Part shown: one piece after another, positions 42,129 through 50,440 of the stretch
How the letters are laid out: every line of letters begins with the position of its first letter
Numbering within the stretch: position 1 is the first letter of the stretch
Assembly: GCA_049792875.1 (NCBI GenBank)
Contig: JBARBI010000127.1
Span: 22,333-86,332 of the forward strand
DNA from: Sulfotelmatobacter sp049792875
GTDB taxonomy: Bacteria; Acidobacteriota; Terriglobia; Terriglobales; Acidobacteriaceae
Direction of reading: 5' to 3'
Length of the DNA stretch: 64,000 nt
Notes under the pieces: model-generated
What the model saw: the letters and a program-made list of their open reading frames with translations, nothing else
Databases searched by the model: none
What the model was told of the DNA's origin: nothing
Position numbers and translations under genes: made by a program

Positions 42129-43058
42129 GTGAAAGCTCTGATGTGCAGCCTGTTGTTGGGCGCAGTGGCAGTTGGACAGATGCCTGCTGCCCAGTCGTCG
42201 AGTTCCTTCAAGCAGCAAATTCTCTGGCAGAAACTTAGCGCCAGCATTCAGGAAGTGGATCAACATCTCGATGGCGTCATGGGCGTCGCCATCGAAGACC
42301 TCACCACCGGCGACCACTTTTTTCTTAACGAGGACCAAGTCTTTGCCCAGGCGAGTTCGATCAAGATCACGGTTCTCGCCAATCTGTATCTGCAGCTGCA
42401 ACAAGGCAACTTGAAGCTCACCGATTCATACACAGTGCAATCGTCGGATCTCGTACCCGACAGCGACATCATGGGCGGACTCACGCCCGGCCTGACGCGC
42501 CTCACTCTGCGCGATCTCGCGACAATGATGGTGGCCGTAAGCGATAACTCCGCGACCAATGTGCTCATCGACAGGGTCGGCATGCAGAACGTGAACGCGA
42601 TGCTCGACTCGCTCGGCCTGAACCACACGCGCCTGCGCCGCAAGATGATGGACCTGCAAGCCGCCAAGGAAGGCCGCGAGAACATCTCCACGCCGCGCGA
42701 AATGATGATGCTGCTCGATGCCATCGCCCATGGCAAGGTCTTGAATAAAGAGTCATCCGCTGACTTTTTCACGATGCTGAGCACAAACAAAGATTCCTGG
42801 ATTCCCCGTGATCTGCCCTCCGGCCTCAAGATCGCGAACAAGCCCGGCGCGCTGGAAGCGGTGCGCAACGACTCCGGCATCGTGTTCGTCGAAGGCCGTC
42901 CTTACGTGATTTGTGTAATGACATCGTTTCTGCGGAACGAACGCGATGGGGAAGAAGCCATCAGCCAGGTGTCATTAGCCACGTGGCAAATGTTCGACCG
43001 CCTAAGCCGCGCCACGGAGTATGGAAGAGTCGTATCCCCGGGAAACGGCGCGCGCTAG
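42129..43058 (+). CDS. Exported class A beta-lactamase-like serine hydrolase
   Basis: A 309-residue protein with a signal peptide (KALMCSLLLGAVAVGQ) and the penicillin-recognising fold. Motif 1 is SSIK (Ser76-Lys79, in AQASSIKIT), motif 2 is SDN in AVSDNSATNVLID, and the KTG-box position reads NKPG in KIANKPGALEAVRN. A Glu in the omega-loop region (AKEGRENISTPREM) could be the deacylation base. It may hydrolyse beta-lactams or act on cell-wall peptides. I set the start at GTG 42129 because CCGGGAGG lies 8 bases upstream; the ATG at 42102 has no such site. Confidence 0.82.
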   Translation: MKALMCSLLLGAVAVGQMPAAQSSSSFKQQILWQKLSASIQEVDQHLDGVMGVAIEDLTTGDHFFLNEDQVFAQASSIKITVLANLYLQLQQGNLKLTDSYTVQSSDLVPDSDIMGGLTPGLTRLTLRDLATMMVAVSDNSATNVLIDRVGMQNVNAMLDSLGLNHTRLRRKMMDLQAAKEGRENISTPREMMMLLDAIAHGKVLNKESSADFFTMLSTNKDSWIPRDLPSGLKIANKPGALEAVRNDSGIVFVEGRPYVICVMTSFLRNERDGEEAISQVSLATWQMFDRLSRATEYGRVVSPGNGAR

Positions 43059-43066
43059 CAGGGTTC

Positions 43067-43093
43067 GTGTGGAGCGGACACTCCTTTCCGCTG
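43067..43093 (+). repeat. Family B palindromic repeat (intergenic)
   Basis: GTGTGGAGCGGACACTCCTT followed by TCCGCTG, starting 9 bases after the beta-lactamase-like gene. Confidence 0.7.
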
Positions 43094-43132
43094 CCCTTGA
43101 TCCTGCTCTTGATTTCGTTTGTGACGGTGCTG

Positions 43133-43234
43133 CTATGTGGCTGCTCCCTTGGTGCGTGTCGGGTTAACCTGTTGCTGCATGAACAGCCGCGCCGCCTTGG
43201 GTTCCAGCGGCTGCGAAAAGTAGAAGCCTTTCGG
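43133..43234 (-). pseudogene. C-terminal relic of an EAL-domain gene, probable
   Basis: Read on the minus strand, 33 codons give PKGFYFSQPLEPKAARLFMQ and a short tail before TAG. GFYFSxPL is the near-invariant end of EAL-domain cyclic-di-GMP phosphodiesterases. A TGA stands directly upstream in the same frame, and no further EAL sequence is visible before the DinB gene. This looks like the remnant of a gene removed by deletion or recombination. The match is short, so chance cannot be excluded. Confidence 0.4.
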
Positions 43235-43296
43235 TCACGAGTGATCTGCGCGCCGTCCTGTTGAGTCCAAAGTGCGACGACAGCATCTAGGTACGC

Positions 43297-43851
43297 ATGG
43301 CAACCTTAACGGAATTCAACCTGGCCGAAGCCGTCGCAGTTCTCACCCGGACCCCGGTAACCCTGGATGCGTTGTTGCGCGGGCTGCCCAGTATCTGGGT
43401 GCACAGCAACGAAGGAAAAGATACTTGGAACGCATTCGATATTGTGGGGCACCTGATCGTGGGGGAGCGAACCGACTGGATGCCGCGGGTGCGGATCATA
43501 CTGGAACGCGGAGAAGAGCGGCCCTTCGATCCCTTTGACCGTTTTGCGCAAGCAAAAGAGAGTCAGGGCAAGTCACTGGAGCAAATGTTGGACGAGTTCG
43601 CGCGGCTGCGACGGGAGAATCTAGTTGCACTGCAGGCGCTGAACCTACACCCGCAAGATCTTACCCGGCGCGGAAAGCATCCAGCGCTGGGCGTGGTGAC
43701 GCTATCCGAACTACTGGCGACTTGGGCCGTTCACGACCTGACCCATATGCATCAGCTCTCCCGCGTGATGGCCCACCGGTATCGTGATGCGGTGGGCCCG
43801 TGGAGCGCCTACCTGGGCGTGCTGCGGTGTGCTGGTCACAGCGCTTCGTAG
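43297..43851 (+). CDS. DinB-family protein
   Basis: A 184-residue four-helix protein of the DinB/YfiT type. The likely metal histidines are in DIVGHLIVGERTDW (first His) and AVHDLTHMHQLSR (the His pair). DinB proteins are metal-binding; some use bacillithiol or mycothiol, but most have no known reaction. It is encoded alone, convergent with the broken gene that ends at 43874. Confidence 0.8.
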   Translation: MATLTEFNLAEAVAVLTRTPVTLDALLRGLPSIWVHSNEGKDTWNAFDIVGHLIVGERTDWMPRVRIILERGEERPFDPFDRFAQAKESQGKSLEQMLDEFARLRRENLVALQALNLHPQDLTRRGKHPALGVVTLSELLATWAVHDLTHMHQLSRVMAHRYRDAVGPWSAYLGVLRCAGHSAS

Positions 43852-43873
43852 GCTCGCTGTGATCAATCCCTTC

Positions 43874-44608
43874 TCAAAAACTCAGGCCCAGCGCTAGAAC
43901 CACGGTAGGAGTGGTCCACCCGAAATTGAATACGTTGGTGGTGAAGGTCACTTTCTTACCGGTGAAACCGACCAGCGCCCCGCGCTGAATGTCGAGGCTG
44001 GTATGGTAGACGCGGGTTCGTTGCGACACCAGGCCCACTTGCAGCCATTTCAGTGGCGAGTAAGTAACTCGGTTCCAGTGGTAGAAAAAATTGCCGCCAC
44101 GGTTCTGGACGTCGAATACATACTCACCGCTACTGTAAAGCTGAACCTTCTTGTAGCTGAGTGTGAACCAGTAGCCGGGTGCGACGCCGTTCAGATTGCC
44201 GAAGACGGCACCGGCCATCGGGGTAAGATCCAGCACCAGTTTCTTGCCTGCGCTGAAGTCTTAACCGACCCACAGGGACCCGGTTTCCAGAGCCTCGCTG
44301 TTGTAACGAGCTTCCAGGTGAAGCCAGCCACGGTCGGCGGTGAAGTCCGGAGAAACGTAGGACTGGTCGCCGGGCACAATGTAGCCGTTGGTGGTGAGCA
44401 CGAATGCCCAGGGATCCGGAGTAGCTTTTGAGGAAGCGGCCGGGGAACTGGGCGTCGTCTCCTGAGCCAGGGCCGTGCCCGCGCCCCAGGTACTTGCGAT
44501 GTTGAAGGAAATCGGAGTGGCTCTCGGGCAATCCGGAAGGAGTTCGGGACGTTGCGCGTTGGCGAGGGTCGCAAGCATCAGGGCGCCGACGAGTAGCCAG
44601 CATTTCAT
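43874..44608 (-). pseudogene. Exported outer-membrane-type protein split by an in-frame stop
   Basis: One continuous frame of 245 codons starts at ATG 44608 with a signal peptide (WLLVGALMLATLANAQ) and ends at 43874 with strands rich in alternating aromatic residues (VVLALGLSF at the end). Codon 116 is TAA (44258-44260): the protein reads SLWVG-stop-DFSAGKKLVLDLTPM. Coding character continues in the same frame on both sides. The second half (YFTLSYKK-like and EYVFDVQNRGGNFFYHW segments) resembles a small beta-barrel. One base change from TAT or TAC would cause this, so it is a recent nonsense mutation, a sequencing error or readthrough. The function is unknown. Confidence 0.75.
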
Positions 44609-44699
44609 CCTGCGAATCGCTTCCTATCCCTGCTTACGAAAACCCTCAATCATTTCTTCCGTGCGGCAGAGACGCCGCCACGGTTTCCGCTGAATGCCC

Positions 44700-45500
44700 T
44701 TACTCCTGCTTCTGGTCTCCGGGACCGCTATTGGTGGTCTTGGCCTCAAGTTTTTTTTCGTTCTGGCGCTCTTGCCGGCGGAGATCCGCCAACTCGGCTA
44801 ACTCCGCCTTGTGTAGTTCTGCCACTTTCTTTCTTTCTTCCCGCCACATTTTGAATCTCTGAATGAGTGAGGATCCAGCGGCCGTGTTCCTGGCCTTCTC
44901 TTTTTCCGCACGGTCGGCGTCTCTCTCCGCTCTCAGGGCATCCCATTGCTTTTTTCGCAGGGCAAAACGCATGTGCATTTCCTGGTCGCGCTCTTCCTCC
45001 AGTTGATCGAGCAGCCGCCGGTTGGAAGCCACCACGTCAACCAGCGCACTCGTGGTCCACGCGAAGGTGAACAATCCGGAGATGCCGATGATGGAATTGA
45101 TGAGTCGCCAGTGTTCTTCGACGTCAACTTTCCCCATGCCAAGCGTTGTGTAGCAGTTGGCACAGAAATAGATCGCATCGTAAGCATGCACAATCAAGCC
45201 CGCGGAATTGAGGGCGAACGCCCAGATCAAGATTTCGACGATATGCAAAACGAGCATCAGAAAGACAGACCGTCCGAACAGGAGCGAAGCTGCGATCAGA
45301 TCGGGCCGGCCGACACGCAGGCACCGTTCGCCACGCCTCTGCCAGACGAGAATCCAGTGGAGTCCCATGCCATGGAACAGGGCGAGAAAAACCAGGATCA
45401 TCGCACCGACGCCGAGCGCGGCGATCGGCTTGTATTCATCCGGAATCTTGGCCAGGAGGGTTGGAATGTGAGCCCCACAGTCTCCCGTGCTGTCGCACAC
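44700..45500 (-). CDS. Two-TM potassium-channel-like membrane protein with coiled-coil tail
   Basis: A 266-residue protein. Three or four hydrophobic segments (about residues 25-50, 70-100 and 125-155) surround a pore-loop-like region, IYFCANCYTTLGMGKVDVEE, where Ion_trans_2 channels have TVGYGD. Residues about 165-266 are a long charged helix rich in Arg, Glu and Lys (EEERDQEMHMRFALRKKQWD), probably a cytoplasmic coiled coil. The altered filter (TLGMG, no following Asp) makes K+ selectivity uncertain. The gene is 91 bases upstream (left) of the broken gene's start and on the same strand. Confidence 0.65.
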   Translation of the reverse strand: MCDSTGDCGAHIPTLLAKIPDEYKPIAALGVGAMILVFLALFHGMGLHWILVWQRRGERCLRVGRPDLIAASLLFGRSVFLMLVLHIVEILIWAFALNSAGLIVHAYDAIYFCANCYTTLGMGKVDVEEHWRLINSIIGISGLFTFAWTTSALVDVVASNRRLLDQLEEERDQEMHMRFALRKKQWDALRAERDADRAEKEKARNTAAGSSLIQRFKMWREERKKVAELHKAELAELADLRRQERQNEKKLEAKTTNSGPGDQKQE

Positions 45501-45804
45501 GGTTCAATATGCTGATTTGCACGAGTTGCGATTTACTTCCTCATCATTTTGCGTGCCCCTGCCTCTAGGGTGTCTCTCTGCGGCCAGACCGTTGGTGCAT
45601 CGTTGATGGAGTGAGTGGCTGGGCACGGGAAGCCTGCCTAGGGGTGTACGACAATAGTTATGCTCCGACAACTGTCGCTTCTGACAGGTGCGGCATAGTC
45701 GTTCTCCCGAATGATGATCAGGCACCGGTTGTCGCGGCGCCCTTACGAGCGTGGCTGGGGCACAGGGAACGACAAACGTCCACCGCTCGGCCCATAATGT
45801 TGCC
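45501..45804. other. 304-base divergent intergenic region, nothing recognised
   Basis: It separates the channel gene (minus strand) from the small conserved gene at 45805. I see no repeat of the dispersed families, no convincing small gene and no clear operator. Confidence 0.4.
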
Positions 45805-46167
45805 ATGACCGTCCGCCGCCTGAAGACCTACACCGGTTCCCAGGGTTACGTTTACCAGTACTACTTTGTCGGCAAACGTGCCGCGTTGCCCGACGATCCG
45901 GAGGCTCCCGCCACGGAATTCGTCTTCGACGTTACTTCCGACCGCAAGCTGACTTACGCCGTGAGTGTGTTTCTACCCGACGGCACGCGCGCCGCCTGGA
46001 ACAAGGCCCATGGCCGTGCCTTGAGCGACGCCGAGCAATACGCCGGCGTCAAACTGCGGCTATTCCGCGCCTTCGATGAACTCGAAGATGTTAGGGCTCA
46101 GGGACGCCGCCTCAGCATCGACACCGCGCTGCTCGAAGAGGCGCTGGCGAGCCTGGGGGTGGAATAG
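45805..46167 (+). CDS. Small conserved-looking protein of unknown function
   Basis: A 120-residue soluble protein with no signal peptide. It has a beta-rich N-terminal half (YTGSQGYVYQYYFVGKRAAL, then FVFDVTSDRKLTYAVSVFLP) and a helical C-terminal half. I chose the ATG at 45805, since the residues upstream of it look non-coding. I do not recognise the family. The compact mixed fold and good codon use support a real gene. Confidence 0.6.
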   Translation: MTVRRLKTYTGSQGYVYQYYFVGKRAALPDDPEAPATEFVFDVTSDRKLTYAVSVFLPDGTRAAWNKAHGRALSDAEQYAGVKLRLFRAFDELEDVRAQGRRLSIDTALLEEALASLGVE

Positions 46168-46337
46168 GGGGACACGGCCCCCGACGGTATATGCGTCAGA
46201 TCCTTTACTCTGCCTGAAAGACGGCTCCGCTCAGCACGATTCCTTCTAGACTGGAGCTGCTTCCGCGTGACTGAGCAGGCTGACTCGCTTGTTCCCAGCG
46301 CAGATGAAGACCTATAAAGGCAGACGGACTGCTCCCT

Positions 46338-47471
46338 ATGAAAAGATGCAATTTCCCATTCCTGGCTGTGATCCTGATCGCAACCACTTTGTGCACCAGT
46401 GTCGCGTTTCCCCAAACCGCGCGCTGGTCGGAGCAGAAGGCGAATGCATGGTACGCTCACCAGCCGTGGTTGGTTGGTAGCAACTACATTCCCAAGTCGG
46501 CGATCAACGAACTGGAGATGTGGCAGGAGGCTACCTTCGACCCCGTTCAGATCGACAGGGAACTGGCCTGGGCCGAGGCCATGGGCATGAACACCATGCG
46601 CGTGTTTCTCCACGATCTGCTGTGGCAGCAGGATGCCCCGGGTTTTCGCAAGCGCATCGACCAGTTCCTGGCCATCGCGTCGGGCCATCGCATCCGCCCG
46701 TTGTTCGTATTATTTGACTCCTGTTGGGATCCGCTGCCGCAGTTGGGCCCGCAGCATCCGCCCATTCCCGGAGTGCATAACTCGGGTTGGGTGCAGAGTC
46801 CGGGCGCGCACGCGTTGGACGACCCCAGCCAGTATCCCCGTCTCAAGGAGTACGTGCAGGGAGTGGTAGGAGCCTTTGCCAAGGACGACCGCATCCTCGG
46901 TTGGGACGTGTGGAACGAGCCCGGGTCGGACACCACCGGGAGCTATCCCAAGGAAGAGCTGAAGATGGAGGTTAAGGTGGCCCGCGTCAAGGCACTGCTG
47001 CCGGAGGCATTCGCCTGGGCCCGGGAGATGAATCCCACGCAGCCTCTGACCAGCGGAGTGTACGAAGTGGATACCTCTTCCGAAGAATCCACGGTGGACG
47101 AGTTGGAGCGGATCCAACTCCGAGAGTCTGACATCATCACGTTTCACAACTACAGCTGGCCAGAATCCTTCAAAAAAGAGATCCTGTGGCTGAGCAGGTT
47201 TCACCGGCCCGTGATCTGTACGGAATATATGGCACGCTCGGCGGGCAGCACGTTCGACACGATTCTGCCGATCGCCAAGCAGGAACGGGTTGGAGCCATC
47301 AACTGGGGCTTCGTCGCGGGCAAGACCCAGACCTACTACCCGTGGGAGTCATGGCAGCATCCCTATATTCTGAGCCAGCCGCCGGTATGGTTTCACGAGG
47401 TTCTGCGCTCTGACGGAACGGCGTACCGGCAGGCCGAGGTGGATCTGATCCGGCAACTGACGGGCAAGTAG
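46338..47471 (+). CDS. Exported GH-A clan glycoside hydrolase (GH5-like)
   Basis: A 377-residue protein with a signal peptide (residues 1-26, ending VAFPQ) and a TIM-barrel of the GH-A type. RILGWDVWNEPGSDT holds the acid/base Glu at the end of strand 4, and RPVICTEYMARS holds the nucleophile Glu of strand 7. EMGMNTMRVFLHDLLW-like strand 2 residues and ITFHNYSWPE fit this plan. Such enzymes cleave beta-linked glycans (cellulose, mannan, xylan); the specific substrate is not evident. The mature enzyme would be periplasmic or extracellular. Confidence 0.82.
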   Translation: MKRCNFPFLAVILIATTLCTSVAFPQTARWSEQKANAWYAHQPWLVGSNYIPKSAINELEMWQEATFDPVQIDRELAWAEAMGMNTMRVFLHDLLWQQDAPGFRKRIDQFLAIASGHRIRPLFVLFDSCWDPLPQLGPQHPPIPGVHNSGWVQSPGAHALDDPSQYPRLKEYVQGVVGAFAKDDRILGWDVWNEPGSDTTGSYPKEELKMEVKVARVKALLPEAFAWAREMNPTQPLTSGVYEVDTSSEESTVDELERIQLRESDIITFHNYSWPESFKKEILWLSRFHRPVICTEYMARSAGSTFDTILPIAKQERVGAINWGFVAGKTQTYYPWESWQHPYILSQPPVWFHEVLRSDGTAYRQAEVDLIRQLTGK

Positions 47472-47549
47472 GACTCGGCAATCAGGCGTGACATCCATGG
47501 TACCAACGGATTACCGGCGGCGCACTTCTCGATTTACAATCAGCGTGCT

Positions 47550-48095
47550 ATGAAAAGACTCTCGGTTGTTCTGATCCTCGCACTCTCAAGTCTGGCCGCG
47601 TGCAGCAAGGCGGCGGGGCCGGTCGCGTCCAACGCTTCGGCATCCCCCGCGCCCAAGTCCCCCGACGCGGTGCAGCAGAAGTTGCAGGAATATTCCGGGG
47701 CCTCGGCCACCAACTGCGGTCGGCTGAGCATACAGGCCCCCGCAGACCAGTCGAAGACGGCCGCCGACTGCGCCATGCAAGCGAGCCAGGGCAAGCACCC
47801 GTTCTACGTTGCCTACGATATGCCGGGCATGGCGGTCGGGGTCGCGGGCGATGCGGAGGGCAAGCTGTTCACCGTGCAATCGCAAGGGACGGCGGCGGGA
47901 GCCGCACTGACCAGCGGCGCGTGCCCCTCGCAGCTGCGGGTGGCCTCCAGCGGACGTGTCACCTGCTTCGCCCCCGGCGACATGGGGTCGATGAGCGGTA
48001 GTCATGCCGGCGCCGCGATGACGCCCGGCGCGGCCAATCCCCACGCCACCGGCAGCGCGAATCCACACGGGTCTGGTGCCCCGAAGACGAATTAG
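47550..48095 (+). CDS. Putative lipoprotein of unknown function
   Basis: A 181-residue protein with a lipoprotein signal (VVLILALSSLAACSKAA, lipobox LAAC, Cys18). A short Ala/Ser/Pro linker is followed by a small domain with three cysteines (ATNCGRLSIQ, AADCAMQASQ and SGACPSQL). The C-terminal tail is rich in Gly, Ala, His and Pro with two NPHATGS/NPHGSGA-like repeats that could bind metal. I do not recognise the family. Confidence 0.65.
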   Translation: MKRLSVVLILALSSLAACSKAAGPVASNASASPAPKSPDAVQQKLQEYSGASATNCGRLSIQAPADQSKTAADCAMQASQGKHPFYVAYDMPGMAVGVAGDAEGKLFTVQSQGTAAGAALTSGACPSQLRVASSGRVTCFAPGDMGSMSGSHAGAAMTPGAANPHATGSANPHGSGAPKTN

Positions 48096-48178
48096 AACTC
48101 GGACGAACCGGGAGAGGCTTCAGTTAAGGTGTGCCGCTTGTCCGCCCAGGGGAGCGGCAAGAGCCACTCGCAGCAGTC

Positions 48179-48194
48179 TGTGATCCTAATCACA
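48179..48194. promoter_or_regulatory. CRP/FNR-type operator upstream of the heme operon
   Basis: TGTGATCCTAATCACA is a 16-base site with perfect TGTGA and TCACA half-sites and a 6-base centre. It also contains GTGAT-N4-ATCAC, the FNR-like plan. It lies 127 bases before the first codon of the ccsA-like gene and 84 bases after the previous stop, the usual range for a promoter-region regulator site. The regulator is not in the window. Confidence 0.6.
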
Positions 48195-48320
48195 TCCTTA
48201 AGTGACCCCCTTTGTTTGCTTTACCCTGGTTCCCATGGAAAATGGTGCAGGTACTAGAGGAACAAGAACCGGACCTGCCATTTGGGGTAAACTCATGGAA
48301 TTCCGGAACTTATAAGGCCT

Positions 48321-49133
48321 ATGTCTCTGCTTTGGCTGCGTTTCGCACTCGGGTGCTACTTTGTGGGGCTGATCTATGCCTTTGTGGCGCTAACCCGCAC
48401 GAGTGACCTGTTCAGCCGCGTCGCCCTCCACGCAGCCAGCTTGGGGATGGTCTTTCACTTCGTGTCGCTGACCGAACTATTCATTTCCGGCCAAGTCGCC
48501 TGGGCGTCGGTACACAACGGGGAATCGCTCCTGGCATTTCTGTCCATGGCGTTCTTCATGCTCATCTATTCGATTTACCAGACCACGTCACCCGGGGTGG
48601 TCGTATTTCCTGTGGTGTTCTTTCTGACGTTCGTCGCAGCGGTGGATGAGCAACCGGTGCTGCTGACGCAGTTCGTTTCCCACAAAGGCTGGTTGGCCGC
48701 CCACATTTTCCTGATCTTCATCGGATACGCCGCGCTGCTGGTCAGCTTCGGGGCCAGCCTGCTTTATCTGTTGCAGGAGCGCCGCCTGAAGGCCAAGAAA
48801 TCCACCAGCCTGATCTCGTTCCTTCCCGCGCTCGAAGTGATTGACCAGATCGGCTACCGCTCGCTGTTGCTCGGGTTCCCGTTCATGACGCTGGGGCTGC
48901 TGACCGGCTCGGTGGTGGCGATCTCCGCCTACGGGCACCTCGACTTTCTGGATCCGAAGATTCTGTTGTCGGTGCTGATGTGGGCCGTGTACATGGTCAT
49001 GGTCTTCACTCGCTGGAATTCCGGTTGGCGGGGACGCCGGGCCGCCTTCCTGGCGACGTTCGCCTTCGTGGCCGCGCTGGCCGCGTGGGCGGCTAACTAT
49101 TTCTCCGCGATCCACAGGTTCGCTGCCTCATGA
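48321..49133 (+). CDS. hemX: CcsA/HemX-type cytochrome c assembly membrane protein
   Basis: A 270-residue protein with about eight membrane helices and the cytochrome c assembly (CcsA/ResC) fold. VSHKGWLAAHIFLIFIGYAA holds one conserved histidine pair region, and LLGFPFMTLGLLTGSVVAIS is typical. In this family the proteins handle heme or, as HemX, control glutamyl-tRNA reductase level. Its stop overlaps the hemA start (ATGA at 49130-49133), which favours the HemX role. TAAGG precedes the ATG. Confidence 0.85.
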   Translation: MSLLWLRFALGCYFVGLIYAFVALTRTSDLFSRVALHAASLGMVFHFVSLTELFISGQVAWASVHNGESLLAFLSMAFFMLIYSIYQTTSPGVVVFPVVFFLTFVAAVDEQPVLLTQFVSHKGWLAAHIFLIFIGYAALLVSFGASLLYLLQERRLKAKKSTSLISFLPALEVIDQIGYRSLLLGFPFMTLGLLTGSVVAISAYGHLDFLDPKILLSVLMWAVYMVMVFTRWNSGWRGRRAAFLATFAFVAALAAWAANYFSAIHRFAAS

Positions 49134-50440
49134 GATTCCAGCTCATTGGCGTGAATCACAAGAGCGCGCCGCTCGATGTGCGGGAGCGGCTGGCGATCCC
49201 GGAGTCGCGCCTGCCCGACACTTGCCGCGATCTGACGGCCTATCCGGGAATCGAAGAGGGCATGGTGATCTCCACCTGCAACCGGGTGGAGATCGTGACG
49301 CACACGACGAACGGGTCCGCCGACCTGCGCGGGTTCCTGCACGATCACTTTCATCTGAAGCCGGAAGAACTCGATGCGCACCTGTACGAGTTCCGCGAGA
49401 AGGATGCAGTCCGCCACCTGTTCCGCGTGGCTTCGAGTTTGGATTCCATGGTGGTGGGCGAGGCCCAGATTTTGGGGCAGGTCAAGGAGGCCTATGCGAC
49501 CGCCCGTGCGGTAGGCGCCGTCCGCGGTCAACTGGACCAGCTCTTCAGCCGGGCTTTCGCCGTAGCCAAGCGCGTGCGCACGGAGACTGCGGTCGGATCG
49601 TCATCGGTGTCGATCGCGTCGGTCGCGGTGGAGCTGGCTAAGAAGATTTTCGGTTCTCTGCAAGGCAAGAACGTCTTCATCGTGGGCGCAGGAAAGATGA
49701 GCGAGCTGGCCGCCCGCCACTTGATGGCCCATGGCTGTGCCTCCATCTTCGTGGCTAACCGCACCTATGACCGCGCCATCGGCCTGGCGCAGAAGTTCAA
49801 CGGCCAGGCCATCAAGTTCGACGACCTTTACAAGACTTGCGACCGCGCGGACATTGTGATCACGTCGACGGGTTCGCCGCACGCCATCTTCCGCCGCGAA
49901 CATGGCGAGCAGTTCCTCGCCCGCCGCAAGAACCGCCCAATGTTCTTCATCGACATCGCCGTGCCGCGTGACGTTTCGCCCGACATGGCCAAGCTCGACG
50001 GCATCTTTACCTACGACATCGACGACCTGCAGCAGGCTGTTTCCAGCCATGTCGCCGACCGTCGCAAGGAAGCCGAACGCGCCGAGGCGATCATCACCAG
50101 CGAAGTCGAGCGTTTCGAGGCCCGCCTGCAGACGCTCGACGTCGTACCCACGATCGTTTCGTTGCAGGATCATCTGGAGACCATCCGCCAGGCGGAAATC
50201 GACCGTGTGCGCGGCCGCATGGGCCAGTTGACTCCCGAGCAGGAAATGGCAGTCGAAGCACTGACTCGGGGCATCATTAACAAGGTCATGCACACGCCCA
50301 TCACGACCCTGAAGACCGCGGCGAAAGAATCCGAAGCCACTACCGTGGTTGACGTGGTCCGCCGCCTGTTCAACTTGCGCGACAAAGATTCGACAGGGCA
50401 GAGTCAGAGCAAGAAAGACGAAGTGGGGACGCAGCACTAA
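49130..50440 (+). CDS. hemA: Glutamyl-tRNA reductase
   Basis: A 436-residue enzyme that reduces glutamyl-tRNA to glutamate-1-semialdehyde, the first committed step of C5 heme synthesis. Cys50 in VISTCNRVEIVTH is the catalytic thiol. SSLDSMVVGEAQILGQVKEA is a family signature, FIVGAGKMSELAARHL is the NADPH-binding loop, and the C-terminal dimer helix starts near residue 330. The end overlaps hemC by one base (TAATG). Second in the operon. Confidence 0.97.
   Translation: MRFQLIGVNHKSAPLDVRERLAIPESRLPDTCRDLTAYPGIEEGMVISTCNRVEIVTHTTNGSADLRGFLHDHFHLKPEELDAHLYEFREKDAVRHLFRVASSLDSMVVGEAQILGQVKEAYATARAVGAVRGQLDQLFSRAFAVAKRVRTETAVGSSSVSIASVAVELAKKIFGSLQGKNVFIVGAGKMSELAARHLMAHGCASIFVANRTYDRAIGLAQKFNGQAIKFDDLYKTCDRADIVITSTGSPHAIFRREHGEQFLARRKNRPMFFIDIAVPRDVSPDMAKLDGIFTYDIDDLQQAVSSHVADRRKEAERAEAIITSEVERFEARLQTLDVVPTIVSLQDHLETIRQAEIDRVRGRMGQLTPEQEMAVEALTRGIINKVMHTPITTLKTAAKESEATTVVDVVRRLFNLRDKDSTGQSQSKKDEVGTQH

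Noticed and set aside
46165..46187. GGGGGACACGGCCCCC stretch as another family A/B palindrome
   Set aside because: Too short and too different from the family cores to assign.
48132..48159. Hairpin TGCCGCT/AGCGGCA after the lipoprotein gene as terminator
   Set aside because: No T-tract follows; the stem is short with a long loop.
48235..48312. 25-codon frame upstream of the ccsA-like gene, as a possible leader peptide
   Set aside because: No ribosome site and no heme-related or repeated codon pattern that would suggest attenuation.
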